DNA of 64,000 nucleotides from JADJPF01 sp964492845 (GTDB lineage Bacteria; Acidobacteriota; Blastocatellia; Chloracidobacteriales; JADJPF01): contig CAZBMZ010000002.1 in assembly GCA_964492845.1 (NCBI GenBank), positions 62,001 through 126,000 of the forward strand. Direction: 5' to 3'. Positions 1-9,114 of the stretch are shown one piece after another. The notes below the pieces were generated by a model. The model saw only the letters and a list, made by a program, of their open reading frames with translations, searched no databases and was not told the DNA's origin. The translations under genes were made by a program, and so were the position numbers. Numbering within the stretch: the stretch's first letter is position 1; each line of letters opens with the position of its first letter.

Positions 1-75
1 AGAATAACTTACATTAAAAGCAGTAACAAAAAACACTAGAAAAATTGCTAGAGATAAAACCTTAGATAAGAACAT
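1..75 (-). CDS. Partial CDS: N-terminus of a secreted or membrane-anchored protein
   Basis: An ATG on the minus strand (positions 75-73) opens a frame that stays open to the window edge, giving 25 residues. They start MFLSKVL and continue as an almost uninterrupted hydrophobic stretch ending FNVSYS, which looks like a Sec signal peptide or N-terminal anchor after one Lys. The start lies only 4 bases downstream of the stop codon of the FGE-domain kinase, so the two genes are probably co-transcribed. No clear Shine-Dalgarno is visible and the mature protein lies outside the window, so no function can be given. Confidence 0.55.
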   Translation of the reverse strand, partial: MFLSKVLSLAIFLVFFVTAFNVSYS

Positions 76-79
76 TTTT

Positions 80-2017
80 TTATTTGCTTTTTGCACATCT
101 AAAACCAAAGTCATATTGCCTTCCATCAGGGATATCATTAATACGTGCAGAGACACGTATTTTACTTAAATCTGTATACCAAGACCCACCACGTAAAACT
201 TTAGTCTTACCACTTGCTGGCCCAGGGGGATTTTTTTCTGGGGAGTTAAAGTAGTAAGTCTTTTCATACCAATCATTACACCATTGCCAAACATTACCCG
301 ACATCCCATAAAGCCCATATCCATTAGCTGGATAGTTTTTTACAGATTTTGTTGGCAGTGGTATTTCTCCAGTTAAACTAGCACTAGCTAGTTCAGCATT
401 GCCATAATTAGCTTTTTTTCCTGGCTCATCTTTACCCCAAGGATACTTTTCACCTGTTAATCCACCCCGTGCAGCATATTCCCATTCTGCTTCTGAAGGA
501 AGTCGTTTTCCAGCCCATTTAGCATAAGCTTGAGAATCATTCCAAGAAACAGATACTACAGGATGATCTCGATGATCTGAGGTTGAATAAGTGCGCCAAT
601 CATACTCTTCACCAGCTTTTTCTGCGTCTGTAACATATTTAGTTTCATTAACAAATTTTTCAAATTGGGCATTTGTTACAGGGGTAATGTCTATATAAAA
701 GTCACTTATATAAACTTCATGAACAGGTCTTTCATCATCAAAAACTCCCTCATCACTACCCATTTTCATCCAACCACCAGGAATAAGAACCATATCAGGA
801 AAATTTTTATCTACTATTTGGCTACCAGGTGCTGCTGGAGCTTTACCAAGCATTTTCTTTGATGCAACATAACCCCCACCAGCTAGCACGACTAATAAAA
901 CTATTCCTATTACAGCATAAAGCCAAACAGGTTTTTTAGTAGCAGGGGGAGGTTGCTCTGTTTGGGTATTTATTTGAGTAGAGTTTACGCTATTAATAGC
1001 ACTAGTTTTAGGCTTATTATAATCGCCTGTAGAAATCCCCGCAGCAGGTGGAAATTCTTCATCACCCCCATAAAGACCTTCGCTATGAGCAGAATTTAAT
1101 AATTCGCTTGCAAATGCTCCAGCACTGCTATAACGGTCATTAGGTTCTTTATTTAATGCTCGCAGAACAGCTTTATCTACACTATCTGGAATCTCGCTTA
1201 CAATGGTTCGCATGGAAGGAGGAGGGTCAACTATATGTTTTACTGCAAGTCCTGTAGGAGTTGGGGCAGTAAATGGAAGTCTCCCTGTCATCATTTCAAA
1301 TGCTACTACACCAAGACTATAAATATCTGATCTAAAGTCAATTGCGCTTTCTCCACGACATTGTTCTGGAGACATATAATTTACTGTTCCAACAATAGTT
1401 CCAGCGCGGGTAATAGAGTTATCTTGGTTTCCTTCTATTACCATTTTAGCAATACCAAAATCAAATACTTTTACTATATGTTTGCCACGATCTACTTTAA
1501 TCATTACATTATCTGGTTTTAGATCGCGGTGAATAATCTTTTTAGCATGTGCATCATCTAGTGCTGCACAAATTTGAGACATAATATTAGCTGTAGTACT
1601 TGGAGAGAGATGGCCTTTTTTGCGGATAAGTTGAGTTAGGTTATAGCCTGGGACAAATTCCATTACTAAATAGAGCATATCTTCAGCACGGCCAAAGTCG
1701 GTTACTTTAACAGCATTAGGATGATCTATTAGGGCCGCTGCACGGGCCTCACGTAGAAAGCGTTCTACAATTTCTTCATGAGATGCTAATTTAGGATTAA
1801 TCAACTTAATAGCTACTTCATTATTGATGAAAACATGACGAGCGCGAAAAACTCCGCCCATGCCACCTAAACCTAGCAGGCTAAGGATTTCATATTTACC
1901 ATCAATAACTTTACCTATTAGCGAACCTACATCAAAATCCGCTAATTTATTATTGTCATCAGGACAAACTTCTGAGCTATCTGGATAGGATTTCTGACAT
2001 TTAGGACAATATTTCAT
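80..2017 (-). CDS. Membrane Ser/Thr protein kinase with C-terminal FGE/SUMF1-fold domain
   Basis: The protein has 645 residues. It begins with a zinc-ribbon-like motif (C4-x2-C7, C18). A complete Hanks-type kinase domain follows (about 40-305): glycine loop GLGGMGGV, ATP-binding Lys71 in VAIK, helix-C Glu90, HRD at 163-165, DFG at 186-188 and a SPEQ activation-segment end. Residues 364-385 form one transmembrane helix. Residues 408-645 are a formylglycine-generating-enzyme fold domain (GGWMKMGS near its start, GNVWQW, LRGGSW, FGFRCA at the end), expected outside the cytoplasm. True FGE enzymes have a Cys pair just after the RGGSW motif; here that stretch has no Cys, so the domain is more likely a ligand-binding sensor than an enzyme. 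A Pro/Thr-rich juxtamembrane segment separates kinase and helix. The substrate is unknown; a PP2C phosphatase gene lies 3.3 kb upstream. Confidence 0.93.
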   Translation of the reverse strand: MKYCPKCQKSYPDSSEVCPDDNNKLADFDVGSLIGKVIDGKYEILSLLGLGGMGGVFRARHVFINNEVAIKLINPKLASHEEIVERFLREARAAALIDHPNAVKVTDFGRAEDMLYLVMEFVPGYNLTQLIRKKGHLSPSTTANIMSQICAALDDAHAKKIIHRDLKPDNVMIKVDRGKHIVKVFDFGIAKMVIEGNQDNSITRAGTIVGTVNYMSPEQCRGESAIDFRSDIYSLGVVAFEMMTGRLPFTAPTPTGLAVKHIVDPPPSMRTIVSEIPDSVDKAVLRALNKEPNDRYSSAGAFASELLNSAHSEGLYGGDEEFPPAAGISTGDYNKPKTSAINSVNSTQINTQTEQPPPATKKPVWLYAVIGIVLLVVLAGGGYVASKKMLGKAPAAPGSQIVDKNFPDMVLIPGGWMKMGSDEGVFDDERPVHEVYISDFYIDITPVTNAQFEKFVNETKYVTDAEKAGEEYDWRTYSTSDHRDHPVVSVSWNDSQAYAKWAGKRLPSEAEWEYAARGGLTGEKYPWGKDEPGKKANYGNAELASASLTGEIPLPTKSVKNYPANGYGLYGMSGNVWQWCNDWYEKTYYFNSPEKNPPGPASGKTKVLRGGSWYTDLSKIRVSARINDIPDGRQYDFGFRCAKSK

Positions 2018-2225
2018 GGATTATTAATAAAACCTAGCAATTGAGGTAATCAGAATTTCCAAGCTAACAGTCAATTTTATTATTTAATAAACTGCTAAAA
2101 ATAGATCTAATTAGATGTTTTTATACCTAATACTTAATAAATTCCGTTAATCAGCAGCAAATTTTAAAGTCAATATATCAGAACTACTATATATTGAGCA
2201 ACTCTGTTTGTATGTTCTTTAATTT

Positions 2226-2283
2226 AAAATCTCTCTTATCATCCTAAAACCTTGGTTTTCAAATAAATAGCTAGAGAGATTTT
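2226..2283 (-). terminator. Nested inverted repeat at the 3' end of the di-haem gene
   Basis: A perfect 10-bp inverted repeat (2226-2235 with 2274-2283) encloses a compact hairpin AAAACC-TT-GGTTTT (2246-2259). The right arm overlaps the last codons of the di-haem oxidoreductase gene. It is a plausible transcription end for the PP2C/porin/oxidoreductase operon, but there is no strong T-run after the outer stem. Confidence 0.35.
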
Positions 2284-3518
2284 AAGAAGTTTATTAGATC
2301 TTGTTGTGCTGCACGTTTTAATTTTAAGAAATTTTGCTTTGATTTTTCAGCCTCTCCACCATGTGCAGTAATTGCTTGAGAAAGATCTGTTGTTCTAGCA
2401 TCGTGTAAAAAGAATTTTTTGCTAGACAATCCCCAAAGAGGTTGAGTGCGCCATTCGGTTGGGGATGCTATACCTGTTTGAATATTGTCTCTTAGCTCTT
2501 CGCCCATATCATGTAAAAGTAAGTCTGAATAAAGATTAGCTTCCTTATTAGCTAAAATAGGGCTTGTTAAGTCGGGTCTTTCAGATAAATTAGCTGTGAC
2601 CAAAGTAGGAATATGGCATTTAACACAACCTATAGATTGGAAAATATCTTTACCACGTTGAGCAGAACTATCTAGCGGCTTTTGCGGTGGAGGGGCAAGT
2701 AAGTTAATAAAATCAACAAAGGATTCTGTAACACGCCCATCAAAATCTTCAGCACTATTTATATTGTCACAAACAGATCTTTGACCATTAGGATGGCGAT
2801 TTTGAGGGAAATCTGGGTTAGATATACCTATTTCTACTAAATAAGCATCACCGCAAAAATCTATCATTGTGGGCCAGTGTGCTTTCCAACCAAAACGACC
2901 TATCCGATCTTCTTGAAAACGTGGGCTAAAGATAATATTAGGCCGTCCACTTATTCCATCACGATCTCGGTCATTTGGGTCAGCATTAGCTAAAATTGCT
3001 TCATCTGTAAGAGAATCTAAAAGTCCTAATCCAAAAAGTTGTTGTGCTGCTCGAGGAGAAACAAATTGTGCTTTTTTAGGTATTTGCTGGGCTTCACAAC
3101 CTGGGACAAACTTTTTGTTAGATAATGGTTCACCACCAAATCTTTCTAAATCGTCATATCTACCATTTTTGGTTAAGCGGCCAACGCGAAAAGTAATATC
3201 ATCTAGGCTATCTAGCGAGCCACCTGTTACAGGCATTCCATGACAAGAAACACAAGTACTATCGTTAAATACTGGGCCCAAGCCTTCTTCTATTAAATGT
3301 TCTCGTTCAAACTCAAATTTACCACTTAAAAACCGAGCAAACATTTTACCATCTAGCCCAGGGAAAGGCTCACCTAGAGGAGTTGAAATCAACATAGATG
3401 GTTTTGTTGATTCTTTAGAGTTTGCTTTAGGGGTATTAGATGTAGATTCAATGTTTGTATAAAGAATTGGCATTAAAACCAAAGCCATTAGTATAACTAA
3501 TACTTTAACTTGTCTCAT
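2271..3518 (-). CDS. Di-haem cytochrome c oxidoreductase (DHOR, DUF1111 family)
   Basis: The protein has 415 residues with an N-terminal hydrophobic segment (about 4-22) that exports or anchors it. Two c-type haem-binding motifs are present: CVSCH at 89-93 and CVKCH at 298-302. Their spacing, with conserved elements such as PGLDG, LFGLGLLD, RFGWKA, LLHDMG and LWGL near the C-terminus, matches the di-haem thiol-oxidoreductase-like family related to bacterial cytochrome c peroxidases. A role in periplasmic electron transfer is expected; the natural substrate is uncertain. The gene starts 38 bases after the porin stop, with a GGGAG ribosome site, and is probably co-transcribed with it. Confidence 0.88.
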   Translation of the reverse strand: MRQVKVLVILMALVLMPILYTNIESTSNTPKANSKESTKPSMLISTPLGEPFPGLDGKMFARFLSGKFEFEREHLIEEGLGPVFNDSTCVSCHGMPVTGGSLDSLDDITFRVGRLTKNGRYDDLERFGGEPLSNKKFVPGCEAQQIPKKAQFVSPRAAQQLFGLGLLDSLTDEAILANADPNDRDRDGISGRPNIIFSPRFQEDRIGRFGWKAHWPTMIDFCGDAYLVEIGISNPDFPQNRHPNGQRSVCDNINSAEDFDGRVTESFVDFINLLAPPPQKPLDSSAQRGKDIFQSIGCVKCHIPTLVTANLSERPDLTSPILANKEANLYSDLLLHDMGEELRDNIQTGIASPTEWRTQPLWGLSSKKFFLHDARTTDLSQAITAHGGEAEKSKQNFLKLKRAAQQDLINFLKSL

Positions 3519-3556
3519 CTTTTGTCTTACTCCCTTAAATTACTAGCTTTATTAAT

Positions 3557-5308
3557 TTAGAAAGAATATCCAAAGCCAACATTAATATGGTTATTGACTT
3601 TACTTGGTTCAGTTGTAAAGTAAGTTTGCATAAAGCGATATTCTGTAGAAATAATAAAGTTAGAACGGAAACGATAAAGAATATTACCTGAAAAAGTTCG
3701 GTTATTAGCACGAGATGTGCCAGCAGCCAAATCAAAGCGTGTTCCTGCTAAGTCTTCGTTATAAGGATCATCTAGCCCATAAGCAAAGTGAATGGCAACA
3801 TTACTTACAGGTCGAACTTGAAGCTGGGCCCAACCTCCGCGGCTACGTACACCAATAGCACGGCTACCATAGATTGGAAATACAATACCTTGAACAATAG
3901 CACCACCTAAACCGCCTAGAGAACGTCCCCAAAACACCTCACCTGTAAGGGTCATTTTATTGCCTAAAGGAATAATATAATCACCTGTAACAGCAACAGA
4001 ATTAATAGTTACACCAGGTCTACCTATATCTTTTCTTTCAGGTACAGCTAAATGACGGCCATAATGAACGCCAATCCCTACTTGAAATGGTTGGGGGTCA
4101 AAAGCTAAATAAGCATTTGTAGGCGCGCTAGCTAAATCACCACGTTGATAACTAAAGCGAGTTTCAAAAGCTGGCATTCTTGAACGTTCGCCAGCATCAG
4201 GACGGGTTTCAAATTGAAATTCTGTGTTTGTTTGACCGTTATAAGGTGCAAGTATTCCACCTTCAATTGTAAAACGCTCATTTTCACGATCAACTAAACG
4301 ATAGGCAACTTTAGCTTGAGGAGTCCATGACCAAAGATTGCCGGACTCGGCTAAAGCTGGGAATCCTACTTGTGCTAAAGATGTTGGGTTAAGAGGTGTT
4401 ACTATTGGGTCATCTTGACCAACAATAAAAGCAAAACGGCCTGACTCTAGTTTTGCTCTAGCAATCCTTAAACGTAGTGGGCTAAAGGCGCGGCCATTAT
4501 AAACAGGAGGATTACCACCAAAGAAGTCTAGTTGCAAGTCGCCAGATAAACGCCAATCACCTATTTTAGGAGCAAAAAAGGAAAAACCTAGTTGAGTTTG
4601 TCTAATAGTAGCACCAAAATTTGCACCATTTTCTAAAGAGATATTCTTGCCACCCAGCAAATAAAGCCCTGTTGGAGGGTCATCTGTGCCAGCAGTATTA
4701 TAGTAAGTATTAAATAGAAGTGTGCCAGAGAGCTTTACATTAAAATGTTCAGAGGTTTCTACAGACAACCGGCTAGAATCTTGAAGTCTTTTTTCATGTA
4801 CATCTATTAGATCTTTTAATTCTGATACACGGTCATTAACAGTATTAAGTGTTAATTGATCATCATCTTCATAGGTGATAAATTCTTCTTCTTGTTGGGC
4901 TTGTTCTCCATCATTTTGAGGTAAGACAGCTTTGGTTGCTTTAGGTTTATTACTAGCTAGGGAACTAGTTTCTACTTTAACTCGGTTAAGTTCAGCTTCT
5001 GTTTCTTGCAATCGACGGTTGGTTTCTACTACTTGCTTTTCTAATTCTGTAGCACGAGCCGAGGCACTATTAGCCGCTTCACGTGCAGCTTTAGCCTCTG
5101 CTTCTGCTCGTTCTAGTCTAAGTATGATGGTAGTAAGATCTACGTTGCTACTATTATTAGTACTTTTCTTTTCTGCTGTTTCTGTAGTTTTATTGTCGCC
5201 TTTTTCACCTTCATTAGCTAGTGCTAAAACAGATGGGTGAAACAGCGCAAAAGTAAGTACTAATAAAGCAAACCGACTAAATAAAGTGTTAGAAAGCTTC
5301 TTTAACAT
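3557..5308 (-). CDS. Outer-membrane porin-like beta-barrel (DcaP-like) with coiled-coil N-terminus
   Basis: The protein has 583 residues. A signal peptide (hydrophobic 13-31) is followed by a charged segment and a coiled coil of about 60-125 rich in Ala, Glu and Arg heptads, then an acidic linker. From about 185 the sequence alternates in amphipathic beta-strand style (KLSGTLLFNTYYN, RLSGDLQLDFFGG, FIVGQDDP) and ends in Phe (GFGYSF), as expected for an outer-membrane barrel recognised by BAM. The order coiled coil then barrel resembles DcaP-type trimeric porins. The transported solute cannot be read from the sequence. An AGGGGG ribosome site precedes the ATG. The gene sits between PP2C and the di-haem protein. 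Confidence 0.8.
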   Translation of the reverse strand: MLKKLSNTLFSRFALLVLTFALFHPSVLALANEGEKGDNKTTETAEKKSTNNSSNVDLTTIILRLERAEAEAKAAREAANSASARATELEKQVVETNRRLQETEAELNRVKVETSSLASNKPKATKAVLPQNDGEQAQQEEEFITYEDDDQLTLNTVNDRVSELKDLIDVHEKRLQDSSRLSVETSEHFNVKLSGTLLFNTYYNTAGTDDPPTGLYLLGGKNISLENGANFGATIRQTQLGFSFFAPKIGDWRLSGDLQLDFFGGNPPVYNGRAFSPLRLRIARAKLESGRFAFIVGQDDPIVTPLNPTSLAQVGFPALAESGNLWSWTPQAKVAYRLVDRENERFTIEGGILAPYNGQTNTEFQFETRPDAGERSRMPAFETRFSYQRGDLASAPTNAYLAFDPQPFQVGIGVHYGRHLAVPERKDIGRPGVTINSVAVTGDYIIPLGNKMTLTGEVFWGRSLGGLGGAIVQGIVFPIYGSRAIGVRSRGGWAQLQVRPVSNVAIHFAYGLDDPYNEDLAGTRFDLAAGTSRANNRTFSGNILYRFRSNFIISTEYRFMQTYFTTEPSKVNNHINVGFGYSF

Positions 5309-5338
5309 TTTTCCCCCTAGGAGTTAATAAACTCAAGC

Positions 5339-6556
5339 TTATTTTTTCTCATGAAATTCTGCTATAACTTCTTCTAAAGTGCGCCAAGCTTGTTCAATAC
5401 GCTCACGTGCAGAAATTACTTTGGCTTCTAAATCTGGTAAACGTACATAAGTTAAACCTTGGCTTTTTAACCAATCATTTACCTTAATAATCTCTTCTTG
5501 TTGCAATCCCAATACTTCAAGCGAATTATTAAGTAATAAACTAAGTTTTTGATACTGTTCTTGAATCGCCTGATTATTAGGGTAAGAAGATAAATTTTCT
5601 AATATTGTATCAGTTTCTTCAAGCACACAAACCGAAGGATCACTTAATAAACGGGTTCGCTTGTGAGATTTTTCTGGATCTCGATCTGGATCAAAAATAA
5701 ACAACGGCGTGACGCTTGGTGGCCTTGTTAATTCACGGCTAGATGTTTCAGGTAATCCTTCTCCTGTTAAATGTGCTATTACTACAGTAATATTATCTTT
5801 GCCACCTCGGTCATTAGCTAAAGTTACAAGCAGTTGACATGCTTCTGATAAAGAAGGAGTACTTTTGATAATCTGTAATATTTCCTGTTCTAAAACATTA
5901 TTTGAGAGTCCATCACTGCAAACAACCAGGTAATCTTTCTGCTGAAGACATAGCTTACGTACATCAACCTGGATTAATTCTTCTAATCCAACGGCTTGTA
6001 AAATAATATTTTTGCGGGGATGTTCGGTTGCTTGCTCAGGGGTAAGTAGTCCCCTAGAAATCATTAATTCTACTAAGGATTGATCTGTAGTAATTTGTGT
6101 AACTCGATTTTGACGGATCAGATAGGCTCTTGAATCCCCAACTTGAGCAATATAAGCTGCATCTTCTTCTATTAAGATTGCTGTTACAGTGGCCGACATT
6201 CCTCTATAAGCGGGGCTTTCTTTACTATAATTCCAAACAACATAATTAGCTTGTTCTACAGAAGCAATCAAGCGATCATGTGCAGGTATTGACCAAGAAA
6301 GCCTACCTAATGATTCGTTAATAGAATGTACAGTAAGTTGGCTAGCTACTTCTCCAGCATTTGCTCCACCAACTCCATCTGAAACAATCATCAAAAAACT
6401 ATTTTCGTTAGCATCATAAACTTCTTCTGTGCTACTAGGAAAAGTTTTGCCATTACGAAAATCTGCCATTAAAAAACTATCTTCATTATTTTTACGTAAT
6501 ATGCCAACATCAGTAATTCCGGCTACATTGATATGTACTTTATTATTATTACTCAT
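5339..6556 (-). CDS. PP2C-family Ser/Thr protein phosphatase with C-terminal extension
   Basis: The protein has 405 residues. Metal-dependent phosphatase motifs are in order: GILRKNNEDSF with Glu25-Asp26, the VSDGVGG metal site around Asp60, VGDSRAYL, VVCSDGLSNNV and RGGKDNITVV. The catalytic domain ends near residue 265. The last 140 residues, from a DPDRDPEKSHKR segment onward, are a helical extension of unknown role. It would remove phosphate from Ser/Thr on kinase substrates and is a natural partner for the kinase at 80-2017. The stop lies 30 bases before the porin start, so it probably leads a three-gene operon. No good Shine-Dalgarno precedes this ATG. Confidence 0.92.
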   Translation of the reverse strand: MSNNNKVHINVAGITDVGILRKNNEDSFLMADFRNGKTFPSSTEEVYDANENSFLMIVSDGVGGANAGEVASQLTVHSINESLGRLSWSIPAHDRLIASVEQANYVVWNYSKESPAYRGMSATVTAILIEEDAAYIAQVGDSRAYLIRQNRVTQITTDQSLVELMISRGLLTPEQATEHPRKNIILQAVGLEELIQVDVRKLCLQQKDYLVVCSDGLSNNVLEQEILQIIKSTPSLSEACQLLVTLANDRGGKDNITVVIAHLTGEGLPETSSRELTRPPSVTPLFIFDPDRDPEKSHKRTRLLSDPSVCVLEETDTILENLSSYPNNQAIQEQYQKLSLLLNNSLEVLGLQQEEIIKVNDWLKSQGLTYVRLPDLEAKVISARERIEQAWRTLEEVIAEFHEKK

Positions 6557-6870
6557 ATAAAATTTTCAAGCAGTCACTAAGTTTAGGGGGCAACTAATCA
6601 GATAAATTTATTTAAACAATTAGTTATAAAAGATATTAGGGCTAAATTATACACAGCAAAAAACCTATGAACAACCTACTTTTTCTTTATTTAGTATATT
6701 AAGTTATAAATATTTAATGGTTTAGAAAGAATCAAAAATTTTGTCCTAAAAATTGCCTAAATCCTGCTTTAATACTGGATATGGTGTTTGATTGCTTGCA
6801 TTTAAGGATTTCTTCAATTATTCTGTTGGCTTGCTATTTTCAATAAATAACTATTTACATGAGGCTATTA
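6557..6870. other. Divergent intergenic region
   Basis: About 310 AT-rich bases separate the PP2C gene (minus) from the NTF2-like gene (plus). It must hold promoters for both directions. No strong consensus promoter, hairpin or open frame stands out. Confidence 0.5.
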
Positions 6871-7296
6871 ATGACGTTAGAACAAACCGCAGTAGAGGCG
6901 GTCAATGCAGAGTTTTATAAAGCATTGGAAAGCTGTAATCTTGCAGCAATGGAAAAAGTTTGGTTGCATGAAAGTTGGGTTCGTTGTGTTCATCCAGGGT
7001 CAGAAATTCTTGTAGGTTGGCCGGAAATTCGCCGTAGTTGGGTATCTATATTTGGTAATACTCATGGAATGAAAGTTTCTTTAACAAATATTTTTATTAA
7101 AACCATAGGTGATTTTGCCTGGGTAGAATGTACAGAAAACATTGCTACATTTTTTGAACAAGGTTTTACTTCTGGACAAGCACAAACAACAAATATTTAC
7201 TTAAAAGTAAAAAATAAATGGCTAATGGTGCATCATCATGCCTCTCCATTGCCGATGGATGTTCCAGATGATTGGAATGACGATATATTACAATAA
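6871..7296 (+). CDS. SnoaL/NTF2-like protein (DUF4440-type)
   Basis: The protein has 141 residues from the chosen ATG. An in-frame ATG 12 bases upstream (6859) overlaps the ribosome site: GAGG at 6861-6864 is correctly spaced for the ATG at 6871, so the later start is preferred. The pattern (VNAEFYKALESCNLAAME, WPEIRRSW, WVECTEN, NKWLMVHHHASP) is typical of small cone-fold NTF2-like proteins; the conserved His cluster near the end lies at the pocket in related proteins. No catalytic role can be assigned. It precedes an acyl-CoA dehydrogenase by 27 bases and is likely co-transcribed. Confidence 0.75.
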   Translation: MTLEQTAVEAVNAEFYKALESCNLAAMEKVWLHESWVRCVHPGSEILVGWPEIRRSWVSIFGNTHGMKVSLTNIFIKTIGDFAWVECTENIATFFEQGFTSGQAQTTNIYLKVKNKWLMVHHHASPLPMDVPDDWNDDILQ

Positions 7297-7323
7297 GTTT
7301 TTTAAGTTTTTTTGGAGGATTTA

Positions 7324-8481
7324 ATGGACGAATTATTATCAAAAGAAAATTTGAAGTATCGTGAGCAGACTAGGGAAATAGCAGAACGTTATGTGCGTCC
7401 TGTCGCAGCAGAGTTAGATAGAATAGCAGAATATCCTTGGTCAGTGGTGAGAGCATTACAGGAAGCGGGTTTAATGGGTGTTTGGATTCCAAAAGAATAT
7501 GGTGGACATGGTGCAGGTGTTCTTAATCTATGTATAGTTGTAGAAGAACTTTCTAAAGCTTGTGGTGGTGTAGGGGTAACTTATGCAGTTAATGCTTTAG
7601 GCTCTTTCCCCTTGATTTTAGGTGGAACAGAAGAGCAAAAGAAAAAATACTTACCTGATTTAGCCTCTGGACGTAAATTAATCGCTTTTGGTTTATCAGA
7701 AAAGAAATCTGGTTCAGATGCAGGTAGTTTACAAACTCGTGCAACAAAGAGTGGGGATGACTACCTTATCAATGGTGAAAAGAAATGGAACACCAATGGA
7801 GGAGCAGCAGATATTTATAGTGTTTTTACTACGGTAAACCCGGAAAGAGGCGGACGAGGAATTACAGCTTTTATTGTTGAAAAGGGTATGGAAGGCTTCC
7901 GAATAGGCAAAAAAGAAGATTTAATGGGCATTCGCTGTGTACCAGTTCATGAACTACATTTTGAAAATTGCCGTGTTTCACCTGATAGATTGCTTGGTGG
8001 TAAAGAAGGTCATGGATTTAAGCATGCAATGATGACACTAGATTTAGCTCGTCCCGGTGTTGCTGCTCAAGCCGTCGGATTAGCTCAAGGTGCTTTAGAT
8101 TTAGCAATTAGATATGTAAATGAACGTGAGCAATTTGGTCAAAAAGTTTCGTCCTTCCAAGCTATTCAATTTATGTTAGCTGATATGGCTACTCAAGTTG
8201 AGGCTGCACGTCAACTAGTTTATCAAAGTGCGCGTGCTGCTGATTTAGGAGCAAAAAATGTTTCTAAATTTGCTGCTATGGCAAAGGTTTTTGCTACTGA
8301 TACTGCAATGGCGGTAACTACAAACTGTGTACAACTTTTTGGCGGTTATGGTTATTGCAAAGATTATCCAATAGAAAAATATATGCGTGATGCTAAGATT
8401 ACTCAAATTTACGAAGGTACAAATCAAGTTCAACGTGTTGTTATTAGTCGCGCATTAATTAAAGAAGCCGCAGGGGGCTAG
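7324..8481 (+). CDS. Acyl-CoA dehydrogenase
   Basis: The protein has 385 residues, the usual length for the family. It oxidises an acyl-CoA to the trans-2-enoyl-CoA with FAD and passes electrons to ETF. Visible signatures: GLSEKKSGSDAGS (FAD/substrate region), WNTNGG, QLFGGYGY and IYEGTNQVQR, where the Glu of YEGT is the catalytic base of short- and medium-chain enzymes. The start at 7324 follows GGAGG at 7314-7318; an upstream in-frame TTG overlaps that site and is rejected. Chain-length specificity cannot be read. It sits between an NTF2-like gene and an ACT-domain gene, in one apparent plus-strand operon. Confidence 0.93.
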   Translation: MDELLSKENLKYREQTREIAERYVRPVAAELDRIAEYPWSVVRALQEAGLMGVWIPKEYGGHGAGVLNLCIVVEELSKACGGVGVTYAVNALGSFPLILGGTEEQKKKYLPDLASGRKLIAFGLSEKKSGSDAGSLQTRATKSGDDYLINGEKKWNTNGGAADIYSVFTTVNPERGGRGITAFIVEKGMEGFRIGKKEDLMGIRCVPVHELHFENCRVSPDRLLGGKEGHGFKHAMMTLDLARPGVAAQAVGLAQGALDLAIRYVNEREQFGQKVSSFQAIQFMLADMATQVEAARQLVYQSARAADLGAKNVSKFAAMAKVFATDTAMAVTTNCVQLFGGYGYCKDYPIEKYMRDAKITQIYEGTNQVQRVVISRALIKEAAGG

Positions 8482-8507
8482 AATTTAGTTTTTAAGGAGT
8501 ATGCTTT

Positions 8508-9041
8508 ATGGGACAACACTTAGTTTTAAGTGCTGTTGGAACAGATCAAGTTGGGTTAATGGAAAGAATTTCCCGTTTTATCCAAGATCGTGATGCAAAT
8601 ATTGAAGATAGCCGAATGGCTGTTTTTTCTGGAGAGTTTGCAATCATTATGTTAATTACTGGCTCAGAAGATGGGCTAAAAAGTATTGAAGCTAGCCAAA
8701 ATGAACTTGTAGAACTTACGGGCTTAAATATTTTTATGCGTCGGCCTTCAGAGAAAAAATATAGCGAACCAATGGTTCCTTGTCGTCTAACAGCATCATC
8801 TTTAGATCATCCTGGAATAGTTCATCGTCTAACTAGTCAATTAGCTCAAAGTGGTATCAATATTGAATCTATGGAAACAAAAAGCTATGCTGCTCCAATG
8901 AGTGCAACACCAATGTTTCGATTTGAAGCAATTATTTCTGTACCAGGTAGGATAAACTTACCTTTACTTAGAATGGATCTTCAATCTATTGGTGAAGAAG
9001 AAAATATTGATATTGAGCTAACAGTTATGCGGGAACGCTAA
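8508..9041 (+). CDS. Two-ACT-domain regulatory protein (GcvR-like)
   Basis: The protein has 177 residues made of two tandem ACT domains: the first about 3-80 (AVGTDQVGLMERIS start) and the second about 93-175 (ASSLDHPGIVHRLTS start). Both carry the D-x-x-G-[IL]-[VM] pattern that forms the amino-acid-binding turn. This architecture is that of the glycine cleavage system repressor GcvR, which acts through protein contact rather than DNA binding. No gcv operon is in the window apart from the GcvT-fold YgfZ, so the target is unknown. AAGGAG at 8494-8499 supports the start. Confidence 0.8.
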   Translation: MGQHLVLSAVGTDQVGLMERISRFIQDRDANIEDSRMAVFSGEFAIIMLITGSEDGLKSIEASQNELVELTGLNIFMRRPSEKKYSEPMVPCRLTASSLDHPGIVHRLTSQLAQSGINIESMETKSYAAPMSATPMFRFEAIISVPGRINLPLLRMDLQSIGEEENIDIELTVMRER

Positions 9042-9062
9042 TTAGTTTAATATAAAGAAATT

Positions 9063-9110
9063 AAAGGTTGATATATCAATAAATCATCTTATTGGTATAT
9101 CAACCTTTTT
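9063..9110. terminator. Bidirectional intrinsic terminator
   Basis: A 20-bp stem (9063-9082 with 9089-9108, one G-U pair) closes a 6-base loop and has A-run and T-run flanks, so it works on both strands. It lies between the convergent ACT-domain gene and the coiled-coil gene. Confidence 0.9.
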
Positions 9111-9114
9111 ACTT

